Source: DATKCN01 sp035513175
Lineage (GTDB): Bacteria; Chloroflexota; Chloroflexia; Thermomicrobiales; CFX8
DNA: 20,586 nt
Reading direction: 5' to 3'
NCBI GenBank assembly: GCA_035513175.1
Contig: DATKCN010000097.1
Coordinates: 1-20,586, forward strand
Within the stretch, counting starts at the first letter, position 1. Every line of letters starts with the position of its first letter. Positions 13,164 to 20,586 of the stretch are shown here, piece after piece. Under the pieces are notes generated by a model. It saw only the letters and a program-made list of their open reading frames with translations. It ran no database searches and was not told the DNA's origin. Position numbers and translations under genes: made by a program.

Positions 13164-14687
13164 ATGCCCATCGTGGGGATCGATCAGCAGCGGATGACGT
13201 TCGGAGCGCGGTTGGCGATGCTCGTTGAGGAACACCCTGATAAGGCGGCCATCATCTTCGCCCCGCAACAGGGAGACGAGGTCGCGCTGACGTGGAGGGA
13301 GCTCGACCGCCGCTCGAATCAGGTCGCGCGGCTACTGGCGGAGTACGGCACGGCGCCGGGCTCGACGGTCGTCGTCGGCGTCTGGAACACGTTGGAGCAC
13401 TTCTTCGTGACGACCGGCGCCTGGAAGCTCGGTGCGCTGGCGCTGCCGCTGCGGGCGATCCTGCCGAAGCGGGAGCGCGACCAGATCATGGTACTCGCAA
13501 CGCCCTCCGTGGTGTTCGCGGACTGGGACGAGGTCGAGTATCCGGTGCTGCGGCCCGACGAACTAGAGCGCGCCTGGCCGCTGTCGGACGAGCCGCTGCC
13601 CGATGACCCGCCGCATCCCGGCAAGGCGATCGCCTCCGGCGGATCGACCGGACGCTCGAAGATCATCGTCGACCGCACGTGGCATCCGGTGATCTACCCG
13701 GAGCGCAGCCGCCGTCTTGGGGCGCGTTACGGTCAGGTCCAGCTCATGGCGGCGCCGCTGTACCACAACTCCCCGTTCCTGGCGGGCTACGGCGGACTGG
13801 CGGACGACCACACGATCGTGCTGATGGAGCGCTTCGACGCCGCGCACGCGGTGGACCTGATCGAACGCCACGGCGTGAACTACGCCTACCTGCCGCCAAT
13901 CATCATGCGCCGCATCGCCATGCTTCCAGACATTCAGACGCGCGACTTGTCCAGCATCGAGGCCATCCAGAGCTCGGCGGCGCCGTGCCCGCCGTGGCTC
14001 AAGCGCTTCTGGATCGAGCTGATTGGGCCGGACAAGGTGCACGAGGTCTACGGTTCCACTGAAGGCATCGGCGCGACGATGATCAGCGGCAGCGAATGGC
14101 TGGAGCATCCCGGCAGCGTCGGACGGCCCATCTCCTGCGAGCTGCGCGTTCTCGACGAACAGGGGATCGACCTGCCGAGCGGCGAGGTCGGCGAGATCTT
14201 CATGCGCCCGCTCAACGGCGTCGGGCCGACCTTCGGCTACATCGGTGCGCCGGAGGCGAAGTCGACGCCGGACGGTTTCCTCAGCATCGGCGACCTCGGC
14301 TGGCTGGATGACGACGGCTACCTGTACATCGCTGACCGGCGCGTTGACCTCGTCATCAGCGGCGGCGCGAACGTCTATCCCGCCGAGGTCGAGGCGGCAC
14401 TGAGCGACCACCCCGGCATCGCCGACGTGGCCGTCATCGGCGTGCCCGACGAGGAGTGGGGTCGGCGCGTGCACGCCATCGTGCAGCCGACCGATCCCAT
14501 GGAGCCACCGTCCGTCGCGGAACTGGACCGGCAATGCCGAGAGCGACTCGCGTCGTACAAGGCTCCCAAGACTTACGAGTTCGTCGCCGAGCTGCCGCGC
14601 AACGAGGCCGGCAAGATCCGGCGCTCGGAGTTAGTGGATGAGCGCGCCTCCGGCTGGACCCCGGCGATGATCCCTAGCCGGGACTGA
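13164..14687 (+). CDS. Class I adenylate-forming acyl-CoA ligase, bile-acid-CoA-ligase (BaiB)-like
   Basis: 507 residues. The enzyme activates a carboxylic acid with ATP to an acyl-AMP and transfers it to CoA. The core motifs are present: phosphate loop S158-G-G-S-T-G-R-S-K166, Y296-G-S-T-E300-G, GD377-L-G-W, D391-R392 in the hinge (ADRRVDLVISGGANVYP) and the C-terminal catalytic lysine K484 in NEAGKIRR. The SGGST form of the phosphate loop, instead of SGTTG, is as I recall in BaiB-like ligases. The substrate is unknown. ATG 13164 directly abuts GAGGG. GTG 13173, three codons inside, has that same GAGGG at better spacing and may be the true start. Its 3' end overlaps the convergent membrane-protein gene by 14 bases. 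Confidence 0.88.
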   Translation: MPIVGIDQQRMTFGARLAMLVEEHPDKAAIIFAPQQGDEVALTWRELDRRSNQVARLLAEYGTAPGSTVVVGVWNTLEHFFVTTGAWKLGALALPLRAILPKRERDQIMVLATPSVVFADWDEVEYPVLRPDELERAWPLSDEPLPDDPPHPGKAIASGGSTGRSKIIVDRTWHPVIYPERSRRLGARYGQVQLMAAPLYHNSPFLAGYGGLADDHTIVLMERFDAAHAVDLIERHGVNYAYLPPIIMRRIAMLPDIQTRDLSSIEAIQSSAAPCPPWLKRFWIELIGPDKVHEVYGSTEGIGATMISGSEWLEHPGSVGRPISCELRVLDEQGIDLPSGEVGEIFMRPLNGVGPTFGYIGAPEAKSTPDGFLSIGDLGWLDDDGYLYIADRRVDLVISGGANVYPAEVEAALSDHPGIADVAVIGVPDEEWGRRVHAIVQPTDPMEPPSVAELDRQCRERLASYKAPKTYEFVAELPRNEAGKIRRSELVDERASGWTPAMIPSRD

Positions 14688-15564
14688 CCGGCTCGGGCGC
14701 CTGTTCCAGCTCGGGCGCTCGCGAGCGCAGCATGACCGGCAGCATCCACAGCCCGACTGCCAGAACGCTCGCCATCAGCGCCGCGTACACCCACGGTCCC
14801 GCGCTTCCCCAGTCCATGACCGGCTCACCCGTCGCCGGGGAGTCGGACAGCGCGTAGCGCGCAAGCACCACGAATTGCAGCACGCCGAGCGCGAGGTACG
14901 TCACCACGCCTGGCTGGCTGTTGCGGATGTCGTTCTCGCGAATCGTGTGGATGGCAGCCACGCCCGTGGCGATCAGCCAGGCCGCGACGGCGCGGCCGGT
15001 CAGCGCGGAGAGCGTCCACGGCCAGACGTGCGGGGCTACGTCGAGCGGCGCGACGAACAGCGGCAGGCCAATGCCCAGCATGATCGTGGCGTGGACGGCC
15101 AGCACCCCGCGCACGATAAGCGGCAATGGTGGACCCGCAGGCGGGTCGCCGCCGCGAGTCCGCAACTGCCGGATGTACAGAAAGATCCCGGTTGGCGGCA
15201 CGAGCACGTAGACTGCCAGCCATGCCCAGGCGGCGATCGCGGCGCTGGCGTGTTCGCTGTCGAAGTGGAAGCGGTCGAAGTGCAGCAGCGTCAGCGCCAG
15301 CGTGAGGGTGCTGAACGTCAGCACGGTCGGAAGCACCGTGCGCGCCCGCGCCCAGACACGCTGCCGCGACGCCATCAGGGCGATGAAAAACGTCGCCCAG
15401 TAGGCCGCGCCGAGGAAAGCCGCCGTGATTGGCGGGTTGATCGTCCAGGCGAAGTAGCGGTCGGCGCCTTCGCTCATCGCGAAGAGCTGCGCACCCGCGA
15501 TCAGCACCAGCCCGGATGCGACTCGCAGCAGCCAGCGCATCTCGGTTATCACGGGCTTGACCAT
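14674..15564 (-). CDS. Integral membrane protein of unknown function, about eight helices
   Basis: 296 residues from ATG 15564, chosen for GAGGAG seven bases upstream; the frame runs on to 15630 without a better site. I do not recognise the family. Hydrophobic segments lie at roughly 12-29, 45-65, 76-93, 107-130, 149-170, 185-205, 222-238 and 257-280. Between helices 4 and 5 is a loop RTRGGDPPAGPP, and the C-terminal tail is rich in Pro and Glu. No catalytic motif stands out. It may be the last gene of a minus-strand run with the PHP phosphatase and Fe-ADH genes, 123 bases after the former. It converges with the ligase gene with a 14-base tail-to-tail overlap. Confidence 0.7.
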   Translation of the reverse strand: MVKPVITEMRWLLRVASGLVLIAGAQLFAMSEGADRYFAWTINPPITAAFLGAAYWATFFIALMASRQRVWARARTVLPTVLTFSTLTLALTLLHFDRFHFDSEHASAAIAAWAWLAVYVLVPPTGIFLYIRQLRTRGGDPPAGPPLPLIVRGVLAVHATIMLGIGLPLFVAPLDVAPHVWPWTLSALTGRAVAAWLIATGVAAIHTIRENDIRNSQPGVVTYLALGVLQFVVLARYALSDSPATGEPVMDWGSAGPWVYAALMASVLAVGLWMLPVMLRSRAPELEQAPEPVSPG

Positions 15565-15687
15565 CACACGCTCCTCGTGGCATCCGGCAGACAGGCGGCG
15601 CGGTAGTGCAAACCATTGTCGAACGAGCAAGCGCGATATGGAAGGGGATCAGCGCGTATTGCGGCGCCAGGGCGCCTGTCCGCGACG

Positions 15688-16470
15688 TCAATCCGGCTGG
15701 ACATGCGCGTCCCCCTGCCACGGCTCAGGCAGTGACAACGCCCCTCCCGCCACAATGGTCTCCGCCGCGTCGAGCATCCAGCGGACGTGCTCCGCGCCGC
15801 ACAGCGCCTCAGCGGCAGCCAGCGCCGGACGCAGGCGGGGCGGGCGGTAGCCGGGGTTGTGCGCGTCGCTGGCGATCACGTGCGCCATGCGGGACTTCAG
15901 CAAACGTTCGGCCGTGACGCGTTCGACGTCCTGCTCGCGGTAGCCAAAGGCGGATGCATTGACCTGCATCGGGATGCCGCGCTCAATCAGCGGAAGCAGC
16001 GCGGAGGAATCACGCTGGACGAACGGGTAGCGCTCGACATGCGCCAGCAGCGGGCTCAGCCCCGCGTCGAGCAAGCGATCGAGGGCGCGCTCGACCAGCC
16101 TTAGCGGCCACTCATCGTGCAGGTACAGCTCGATCAACAGCCACGGCCCGCCGTTGAGCGTCAGCACGCGTCCGTCGCGCTGGCGCTCGACGATGCCGGG
16201 CCCGATGCGCACCTCATGTCCCGGCACGACGGCGACCGCGATCCCCTGCGCGTGGGCCACGCGGTTCAGGCGCTCGACGCCGTGCAGCACAGCTTCGGCC
16301 CGTGCGTGGTGGCTGTGCGGCGTCGCCACAATCGTCGCGATGCCGTCACGCTCGGCAATGCGCAGCATCGCCAGCGCCTGCTCCTCGGAACGCGGACCGT
16401 CATCGAGTTCCGGCAGGATGTGACAGTGCGCGTCTGTCAGTGGTCTGGCCGCGAGGTCCGTGTCAGCCAC
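15688..16470 (-). CDS. PHP-domain tyrosine-protein phosphatase, CpsB/YwqE-like
   Basis: 260 residues, the usual length of CpsB/YwqE, metal-dependent (PHP fold) phosphatases that dephosphorylate tyrosine kinases controlling capsule synthesis. Motifs in order are DAHCHILPELDDGP (HxH metal site, about residues 13-26), TPHSHH (about 50-55), GHE (about 84-86), HVERYPF (about 144-150) and ASDAHN (about 197-202), giving a full trinuclear metal site. The start GTG 16470 has no clear ribosome binding site; no internal alternative precedes the first motif. No capsule, kinase or glycosyltransferase gene is in view, so the partner is unknown. It follows the Fe-ADH gene by 47 bases and may be co-transcribed with it. 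Confidence 0.8.
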   Translation of the reverse strand: MADTDLAARPLTDAHCHILPELDDGPRSEEQALAMLRIAERDGIATIVATPHSHHARAEAVLHGVERLNRVAHAQGIAVAVVPGHEVRIGPGIVERQRDGRVLTLNGGPWLLIELYLHDEWPLRLVERALDRLLDAGLSPLLAHVERYPFVQRDSSALLPLIERGIPMQVNASAFGYREQDVERVTAERLLKSRMAHVIASDAHNPGYRPPRLRPALAAAEALCGAEHVRWMLDAAETIVAGGALSLPEPWQGDAHVQPD

Positions 16471-16517
16471 AGCGATCGCACGTGACAGGTTGCTGCTCAG
16501 TCACCGTCGCCAGCGCC

Positions 16518-17798
16518 CTACCAGTAGCGCATCGCGCCGAGGAACAGCGCGCGCAGGTCATCCTCATTGGCGGGGCGGGGCGACAGCATGGTGACGCGGT
16601 GCTGCGGGATCGTGCCGGCGACGAGCGCGTCCACGTCGTCAGCCTCGAAGCCGACGGCGTGCAGGCCGTTGGGCATGCCCGTGCGGCGCATCAGCTCGAT
16701 GATCGCCGTCGCAAGCGCCTCCCCGGCGTCGTCCGGACGAACGTTAGAGACATCCACGCCCATCAGCTCGGCGGCCATCAGGTGTCTTGACGGGTTCACG
16801 GCGCCGGTCCAGCGGAACACCGAAGGAGCGTTGAGGATGACCGACATGCCGTGCGGGATGATCGCATGCGCTACGTGATAGCCGTCCGGCCGGAACTCGC
16901 GGACCATGCCGGAAACGGGGTACGACATGCCGTGCGGCAGGTGCACGCCCGCGTTACCGAAGCCGATTCCTGCATACGCTGCCGCCAGCAGCATCTGCCC
17001 GCGCGCCTCGTCGTCTTCCGGATGCTCGACGGCGCGCTCGATGTTGGCGGCCATCATCTGCAGCGCCCGCGCCGCCCAGATGTCGCTGACCGGGTTCGTG
17101 CCCTGATAGGCGGGTCGCAACGACGGATGCTCCGGCTTCGGGCGCTGGTCGTAGGGCAGCGCGGTCAGCGACTCGACGGCATGGCAGAGTACGTCAAAGC
17201 CGGAGCAGGCGGCCACCATCGACGGCATCGTGCGCGTATTGTCCGGGTCGATGATGCCCATGACGGGACGCAACGCGCGGTGGGCGATGCCAGTTTTGGC
17301 GTGCATCTCGGTCAGGTCGAAGATCGCCACGCCAGTCGTCTCGCTGCCGGTCCCGGCGGTGGTGGGAATTGCGATCAGCGGCTGGAGCGGACCGGGGACG
17401 GGTGTGCCGCCGCCGATGGGCGGGTTGACGTAGGTGAGCAGGTCGGCGGGGTAGGTCGAGTACAGGTTGGCGACCTTGGCGGTGTCGATGCTTGATCCGC
17501 CACCGACCCCCACGAAGCCATCGAACCGACCGTCTGTTGCGACCTCGATCGCTTCCATGAACGAAGTGTCGGTCGGCTCCACCCGCGCGCCACTGAACAG
17601 CACGGCGTCGATGCCTTCGGCCCGTAACGCGTCCAGCGTGACGCCGACCGGCTCACTGGCTGACAGGTTCGGATCGGTCACCACGAGCACGCGCCGGGCG
17701 CCGAGGCGGCTCATCTCGAAACCCACTTCGCGGGTGGCGCCGGGGCCGAACTTGATGCTCGACGTATCCATGGTGAAGATCGTCTCGGTCACGGCCAC
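16518..17798 (-). CDS. Iron-containing alcohol dehydrogenase, hydroxyacid-oxoacid transhydrogenase (HOT/ADHFE1)-like
   Basis: 426 residues, group III metal-dependent alcohol dehydrogenase. The nucleotide site GGGSSIDTAK (99-108) and the metal ligands D202 and H206 (FDVLCHAVES), H289 (HLPHGMSYPV) and H316 (IIPHGMS) are present. The block YDQRPKPEHPSLRPAYQG followed by TNPVSDIWA is characteristic of ADHFE1. In animals ADHFE1 moves hydride between 4-hydroxybutyrate and 2-oxoglutarate, making succinic semialdehyde and D-2-hydroxyglutarate. The insertion between the last two histidines is as in that subfamily. GTG 17798 lies close behind GGAGG; GTG 17792, two codons on, has better spacing. The neighbours do not include a succinic semialdehyde dehydrogenase, so the substrate is inferred from subfamily only. 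Confidence 0.85.
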   Translation of the reverse strand: MAVTETIFTMDTSSIKFGPGATREVGFEMSRLGARRVLVVTDPNLSASEPVGVTLDALRAEGIDAVLFSGARVEPTDTSFMEAIEVATDGRFDGFVGVGGGSSIDTAKVANLYSTYPADLLTYVNPPIGGGTPVPGPLQPLIAIPTTAGTGSETTGVAIFDLTEMHAKTGIAHRALRPVMGIIDPDNTRTMPSMVAACSGFDVLCHAVESLTALPYDQRPKPEHPSLRPAYQGTNPVSDIWAARALQMMAANIERAVEHPEDDEARGQMLLAAAYAGIGFGNAGVHLPHGMSYPVSGMVREFRPDGYHVAHAIIPHGMSVILNAPSVFRWTGAVNPSRHLMAAELMGVDVSNVRPDDAGEALATAIIELMRRTGMPNGLHAVGFEADDVDALVAGTIPQHRVTMLSPRPANEDDLRALFLGAMRYW

Positions 17799-17952
17799 CG
17801 TTCCTCCGATCGAAGCACGTGCGAAGCCAACGGTTTCCCGTCCGATCGTCGCGACGCTTCCTGCGCGTCAACGCAACCATGTATGAGCCGTCCGCAATCG
17901 TCAAGGAGGCCATGCCGCGCTGCGGAGCCATGTGTTGGCGCCGGCCACACTG

Positions 17953-17981
17953 CTGCCAGACCACGCCGGTGATGATATAAC
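17953..17981 (+). promoter_or_regulatory. Sigma70-like promoter for the MFS gene
   Basis: CTGCCA (four of six) and TATAAC (five of six) are separated by 17 bases. Transcription would start near 17988. The 301-base divergent spacer 17799-18099 holds this promoter, the dyad GTTTCA/TGAAAC (18025-18043) and nothing else convincing. Confidence 0.4.
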
Positions 17982-18024
17982 CTGCGCGGGAGGCGCCGGG
18001 GACGCCACCGTCGACCACGCTGGA

Positions 18025-18043
18025 GTTTCACCTCCGCTGAAAC
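18025..18043. promoter_or_regulatory. Inverted repeat in the MFS leader
   Basis: GTTTCA and TGAAAC are perfect reverse complements around a 7-base centre, between the predicted promoter and the MFS start. It could be a regulator site for the exporter or a small RNA hairpin. Confidence 0.3.
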
Positions 18044-18099
18044 GAGCATGCACGAGGCAGCCATCCGGCGCTGGCGCATGACCGGAGGACTGCCCGCAT

Positions 18100-19338
18100 A
18101 TGTCAGCCGCGTCGAACGCGGGATCAACGCGACCGTTCCACGCACTGCCGGCGGGCGGCGCGACGCGCTCGCTCTGGATCAGTCGCGCCAGCGAGCTATT
18201 GGGCGACTGGGCGATGCTGGTCGCCCTGCTGGCGCTCGTCTACCGGTTGTCGGGCAGCGTGCCGATCGTTGGCCTGTTCGTGCTGGCTCGAGTGCTGGCT
18301 CGCGCCGTGGTTGAGTACTGGTCCTTTTCCCGCCCACTTTCGTTCGGCCCCCGCGCGCTGGCGTTGCTGTGTGCCGGTCGCGTGCCATTGTTCGCCGCGT
18401 TAGCGCTGGTCTCGACGCGAGACGACCTGTGGTGGGCCGCGCCGCTGGTGCTGGCGGCGGGCGCGCTCGGCTCACTCTCCGACGCCGGACGCGCCACACT
18501 GCTCCCCAGGCTCATGCCACGCGGACAGGTGATCGCGACCAACACGGCCAACGTGTCAGTCGAACGGCTGTGCTTCCTGTTCGGTCCGCTGCTCGGCGCG
18601 CTGGCGCTGTCGCAGTGGAACCATCAGGCGGCGTTCATCGTCGCCGCGGGGCTGCTGGCGCTCGCCGCCGCGCTGCTGTTGCTGCTGCCGGGGTCAGCGC
18701 CAGCCGACGGCGCCGCGCCCCCGCCCGCTCGCCTGCCAGCGTTCCGCGAGCGCCCGCTGCTGATCACGACCGCCGCCGCGCTGTTCACCAGCGCCGTCGT
18801 GGCCGTCAGCCTGCTCGTGGCGCTGATCGCGCTGGCGACCGGGCCGCTGGATCGATCGGAGGCGGGGCTGGGCGCGCTTCTGGCCTGCGTCGGTATCGGC
18901 ATGTTCGTCGGCCCGCTGCCGGCGCCGAAGCTGCTGAACCGCCTGCCGGTCCCGTTCCTGCTGGCTGGATCCGGCGCGTCCCTGGCCGCGGGCATGGCCG
19001 CTGTCTCTCAGATCGAGTGGCTGCCGGGCGTCGCGGCTATCCTGTTCCTGATCGGCCTGTGCGCCATCACCAACGACACCACTGCCTCAATCGCCGTGCG
19101 CCGCTCTACCCGCGACATCGACCTGCCGGGCGCGATCCGCGCGATGCGGCTGGCAACGATTGCAGGACAGATCACGGGCGCGGCGGCGGTGACGATGCTG
19201 TGCATGGTCTGGAGCGTGACAAGCGTGCTGCTGGTCATCGGCGTGTTCGGCGCCGTCGCCGCCAGCGCGCTCTTCATCGCGTTGTATGGCCGCTACTACG
19301 TGAACCGATTTGCCGAACGCGGACGCGCGTCGGCATGA
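18100..19338 (+). CDS. Major facilitator superfamily transporter
   Basis: 412 residues from ATG 18100, with GGAGG 11 bases upstream. It is very hydrophobic, with about 11-12 segments between residues 30 and 397 and a hydrophilic break at about 198-218 (rich in Ala and Pro) that is the usual MFS central loop. The first helix region SLWISRASELLGDWAMLVAL followed by YRLSGS resembles MFS_3-type exporters (an N-terminal start, then GD, then GS). The motif SDAGRATLLPRLMP in the loop after helix 4 also fits this group. Substrate unknown; drug or metabolite export is a guess from the subfamily. A methyltransferase gene follows after 49 bases on the same strand. Confidence 0.85.
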   Translation: MSAASNAGSTRPFHALPAGGATRSLWISRASELLGDWAMLVALLALVYRLSGSVPIVGLFVLARVLARAVVEYWSFSRPLSFGPRALALLCAGRVPLFAALALVSTRDDLWWAAPLVLAAGALGSLSDAGRATLLPRLMPRGQVIATNTANVSVERLCFLFGPLLGALALSQWNHQAAFIVAAGLLALAAALLLLLPGSAPADGAAPPPARLPAFRERPLLITTAAALFTSAVVAVSLLVALIALATGPLDRSEAGLGALLACVGIGMFVGPLPAPKLLNRLPVPFLLAGSGASLAAGMAAVSQIEWLPGVAAILFLIGLCAITNDTTASIAVRRSTRDIDLPGAIRAMRLATIAGQITGAAAVTMLCMVWSVTSVLLVIGVFGAVAASALFIALYGRYYVNRFAERGRASA

Positions 19339-19387
19339 TTGAAGCCGCATCGACCCGCTTCGAACGACACAACGAAGGCGCGAGCGC

Positions 19388-20233
19388 GTGAACAGTCTAC
19401 CCCACCTGTCCTCGGAAGCCGTCGCACGCCCCGGCGTCGGAGATGGAACCGGCCACGGATCGCCGCCGCTGACTGACGGCCGCCGCGCCCGCGAGCTGCA
19501 AGTCTGGCTCGCGTCGCAGGCGGAGGTCGAGGTTGCCAGCGTCACCCTGCCGAAGAGTGGGCGGCGGTACGAGATTCACATCCCGACCGAGGCCACCCGC
19601 GAGCGACTGTTTGATGAAGCACGCAAGGACCCGATCAAGCAGATGCCGTACTGGGCGCGCATCTGGGCCAGCGGCGTCGCGCTGGCGGACGCTGTGCTGG
19701 CGCGGCCGGAGCAGCTGGCGGGGCAGCGGGTGCTGGAGATGGGCTGCGGGCTTGGCGTCACCGCGACGGCCGCCATACAGGTCGGCGCGCGGCTGACCGT
19801 CGCCGACTACACAACGATGCCGTTGGCCTTCTGCCGCTACAACACGCTCCGCAACGCTGGTGATGGTCCCCGCTCGCTGCGCGTCAACTGGCGCACGCCC
19901 GACCCGCTGTCCTGGACGCGGGCCACGGCGGGCGGCGGCTGGCCGATCATCCTGGCCGCCGACGTGCTGTACGAGAGCCGCGACATCATGCCGCTGCTGG
20001 AGCTGGTCGACCGCCTGCTCGCGCCGGACGGCGTGCTGTGGCTGGCCGAGCCGGGCCGCCGCACCGCCCAGCGCTTTCTAAACGTCGCCGCCTCGCTGGG
20101 CTGGGAAGGGGAGAGCGAGTACCACACCGGCCCCTGGCCCGATCAACGCGACACTCGCGTCGGCATCCACTTCCTGCGCCGTCCGGCAACCATCGACCCG
20201 CTCGCCGCCAGCCTCGGCGGGTGGCGGACGTAG
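19388..20233 (+). CDS. Class I SAM-dependent methyltransferase (METTL21/Methyltransf_16-like)
   Basis: 281 residues from GTG 19388, with only a weak GAAGGCG upstream. Motif I is VLEMG119-C-G-L-G123, the acidic end of strand 2 is D140 in VADYT, and the post-I block AADVLYES (D192) is typical of the METTL21/nicotinamide-methyltransferase-like branch of class I enzymes. The preceding YWARIWASGVALADAVL (about 85-101) is the conserved YG/IWxSGxxLA block of that group. Residues 1-80 form a charged, less conserved extension. Relatives methylate lysines or small molecules; the substrate here is unknown. Likely co-transcribed with the MFS gene. Confidence 0.8.
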   Translation: MNSLPHLSSEAVARPGVGDGTGHGSPPLTDGRRARELQVWLASQAEVEVASVTLPKSGRRYEIHIPTEATRERLFDEARKDPIKQMPYWARIWASGVALADAVLARPEQLAGQRVLEMGCGLGVTATAAIQVGARLTVADYTTMPLAFCRYNTLRNAGDGPRSLRVNWRTPDPLSWTRATAGGGWPIILAADVLYESRDIMPLLELVDRLLAPDGVLWLAEPGRRTAQRFLNVAASLGWEGESEYHTGPWPDQRDTRVGIHFLRRPATIDPLAASLGGWRT

Positions 20234-20335
20234 ACAACGCATGCGTCGTGTCACTTTGAATCGTCCGCCACGGTGATCATGTCATGGAATCGCATCCTTG
20301 TCTTGTCATGTTGAGGTCGCAACCGAAGTCCTGTC

Positions 20336-20435
20336 CTGAGCCTGCCGAAGGAATCTCCTGGCGATGGATGCAACGTGGTTGGTCCGTCCCGACGCCGTAG
20401 CAGCCAACGATGGGAGATTCTTCGCTGCGGCTCAG
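20336..20435. repeat. Inverted dispersed repeat, first pair
   Basis: Arms at 20336-20359 and 20412-20435 share CTGAGCC, CGAAG and AATCTCC as reverse complements, with one single-base gap and a few mismatches. The DNA resembles the CCTGAGC...GAAGGA(T)CTC intergenic repeat that I recall from many bacterial genomes. Confidence 0.6.
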
Positions 20436-20483
20436 TAGTTGACCTCAGGGGTCTTGTCATGGAACTCGCCCCCTGGCTGTCAT

Positions 20484-20552
20484 CCTGAGCGGAGTGCAGC
20501 CCTTCGGCTTCGCTCAGGACAGGCTCCGCGGAACGCAGTCGAAGGACCTGCT
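20484..20552. repeat. Second copy of the dispersed repeat with hairpin
   Basis: CCTGAGCG (20484-20491) and CGCTCAGG (20511-20518) pair perfectly, with AGCC/GGCT nested in the loop. A GTCGAAGGACCTG tail follows (20540-20552), and the element is related to the first pair. The whole 20237-20586 tail of the window has no convincing gene. Confidence 0.6.
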
Positions 20553-20586
20553 CCGCTGCCGACAACGTGGCGTCGAGTAGGTCCTT

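Noticed and set aside
13563..14534. Minus-strand open frame of 323 residues
   Set aside because: Antisense shadow of the acyl-CoA ligase; rich in R, A, D and V with no family pattern.
17911..17979. 22-codon frame with four cysteines after AAGGAGG in the ADH/MFS spacer
   Set aside because: The ribosome binding site is only two bases from the ATG and the frame overlaps the predicted promoter; too little support.
18369..19391. Plus-strand open frame of 340 residues inside the MFS gene
   Set aside because: Arginine-rich out-of-frame reading of a hydrophobic transporter gene.

Overview
The window is GC-rich, densely coded bacterial DNA. It carries no rRNA, tRNA, CRISPR array or insertion sequence that I can see. 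The mix of genes (two Uma2-family nucleases, small toxin-antitoxin pairs, a CSLREA-type beta-helix surface protein, an LLM-class oxidoreductase, a RraA-family aldolase, sugar-acid and hydroxyacid enzymes) and the many GTG starts behind good ribosome binding sites suggest a Chloroflexota bacterium, perhaps of the Thermomicrobia/Sphaerobacter kind. That assignment is inference from gene content; nothing in the window proves it.

Layout. 1-1956: the 3' part of a galactonate-dehydratase-like enolase-superfamily enzyme and a RraA-family protein, both +, separated by a 315-base spacer with several inverted repeats. 2002-2908: a minus-strand pair (putative PBECR-like nuclease toxin and a DUF2283 protein) wedged between the intact RraA gene and a frameshifted 3' remnant of a second RraA gene. 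3001-5679: an M19 dipeptidase-family protein (+) and an M28 metallopeptidase (-), convergent on a hairpin-rich spacer. 5839-7576: a secreted beta-helix protein with its own sigma70-like promoter and an intrinsic terminator. 7632-10668: Uma2, a RelE/ParE-type toxin-antitoxin pair, an LLM oxidoreductase (-) and a second Uma2. 10690-13006: two tandem paralogous Ldh2-type NAD(P)-dependent dehydrogenases (-). 13164-14687: a BaiB-like acyl-CoA ligase (+). 14674-17798: a minus-strand run of hydroxyacid-oxoacid transhydrogenase-like Fe-ADH, PHP-type phosphatase and an eight-helix membrane protein. 18100-20233: an MFS transporter and a class I methyltransferase (+). 20297-20586: gene-free, built of inverted dispersed repeats.

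How it fits together. Many genes suit catabolism of hydroxy- and sugar acids: acid-sugar dehydratase, RraA-type aldolase, two Ldh2-type dehydrogenases, HOT-type transhydrogenase and a CoA ligase. The two peptidases could feed amino acid uptake. Between them lie accessory pieces (two toxin-antitoxin pairs, two Uma2 genes, a gene remnant) typical of a plastic chromosomal region.

The most interesting non-coding signal is that four of the gene-free spacers contain degenerate tandem arrays with an exact 7-nucleotide period. In one spacer two arrays face each other as an inverted repeat. Other points of note are the RraA remnant beside the toxin-antitoxin pair, an M19 protein lacking half of its metal ligands, and a triple C-terminal repeat in the surface protein.
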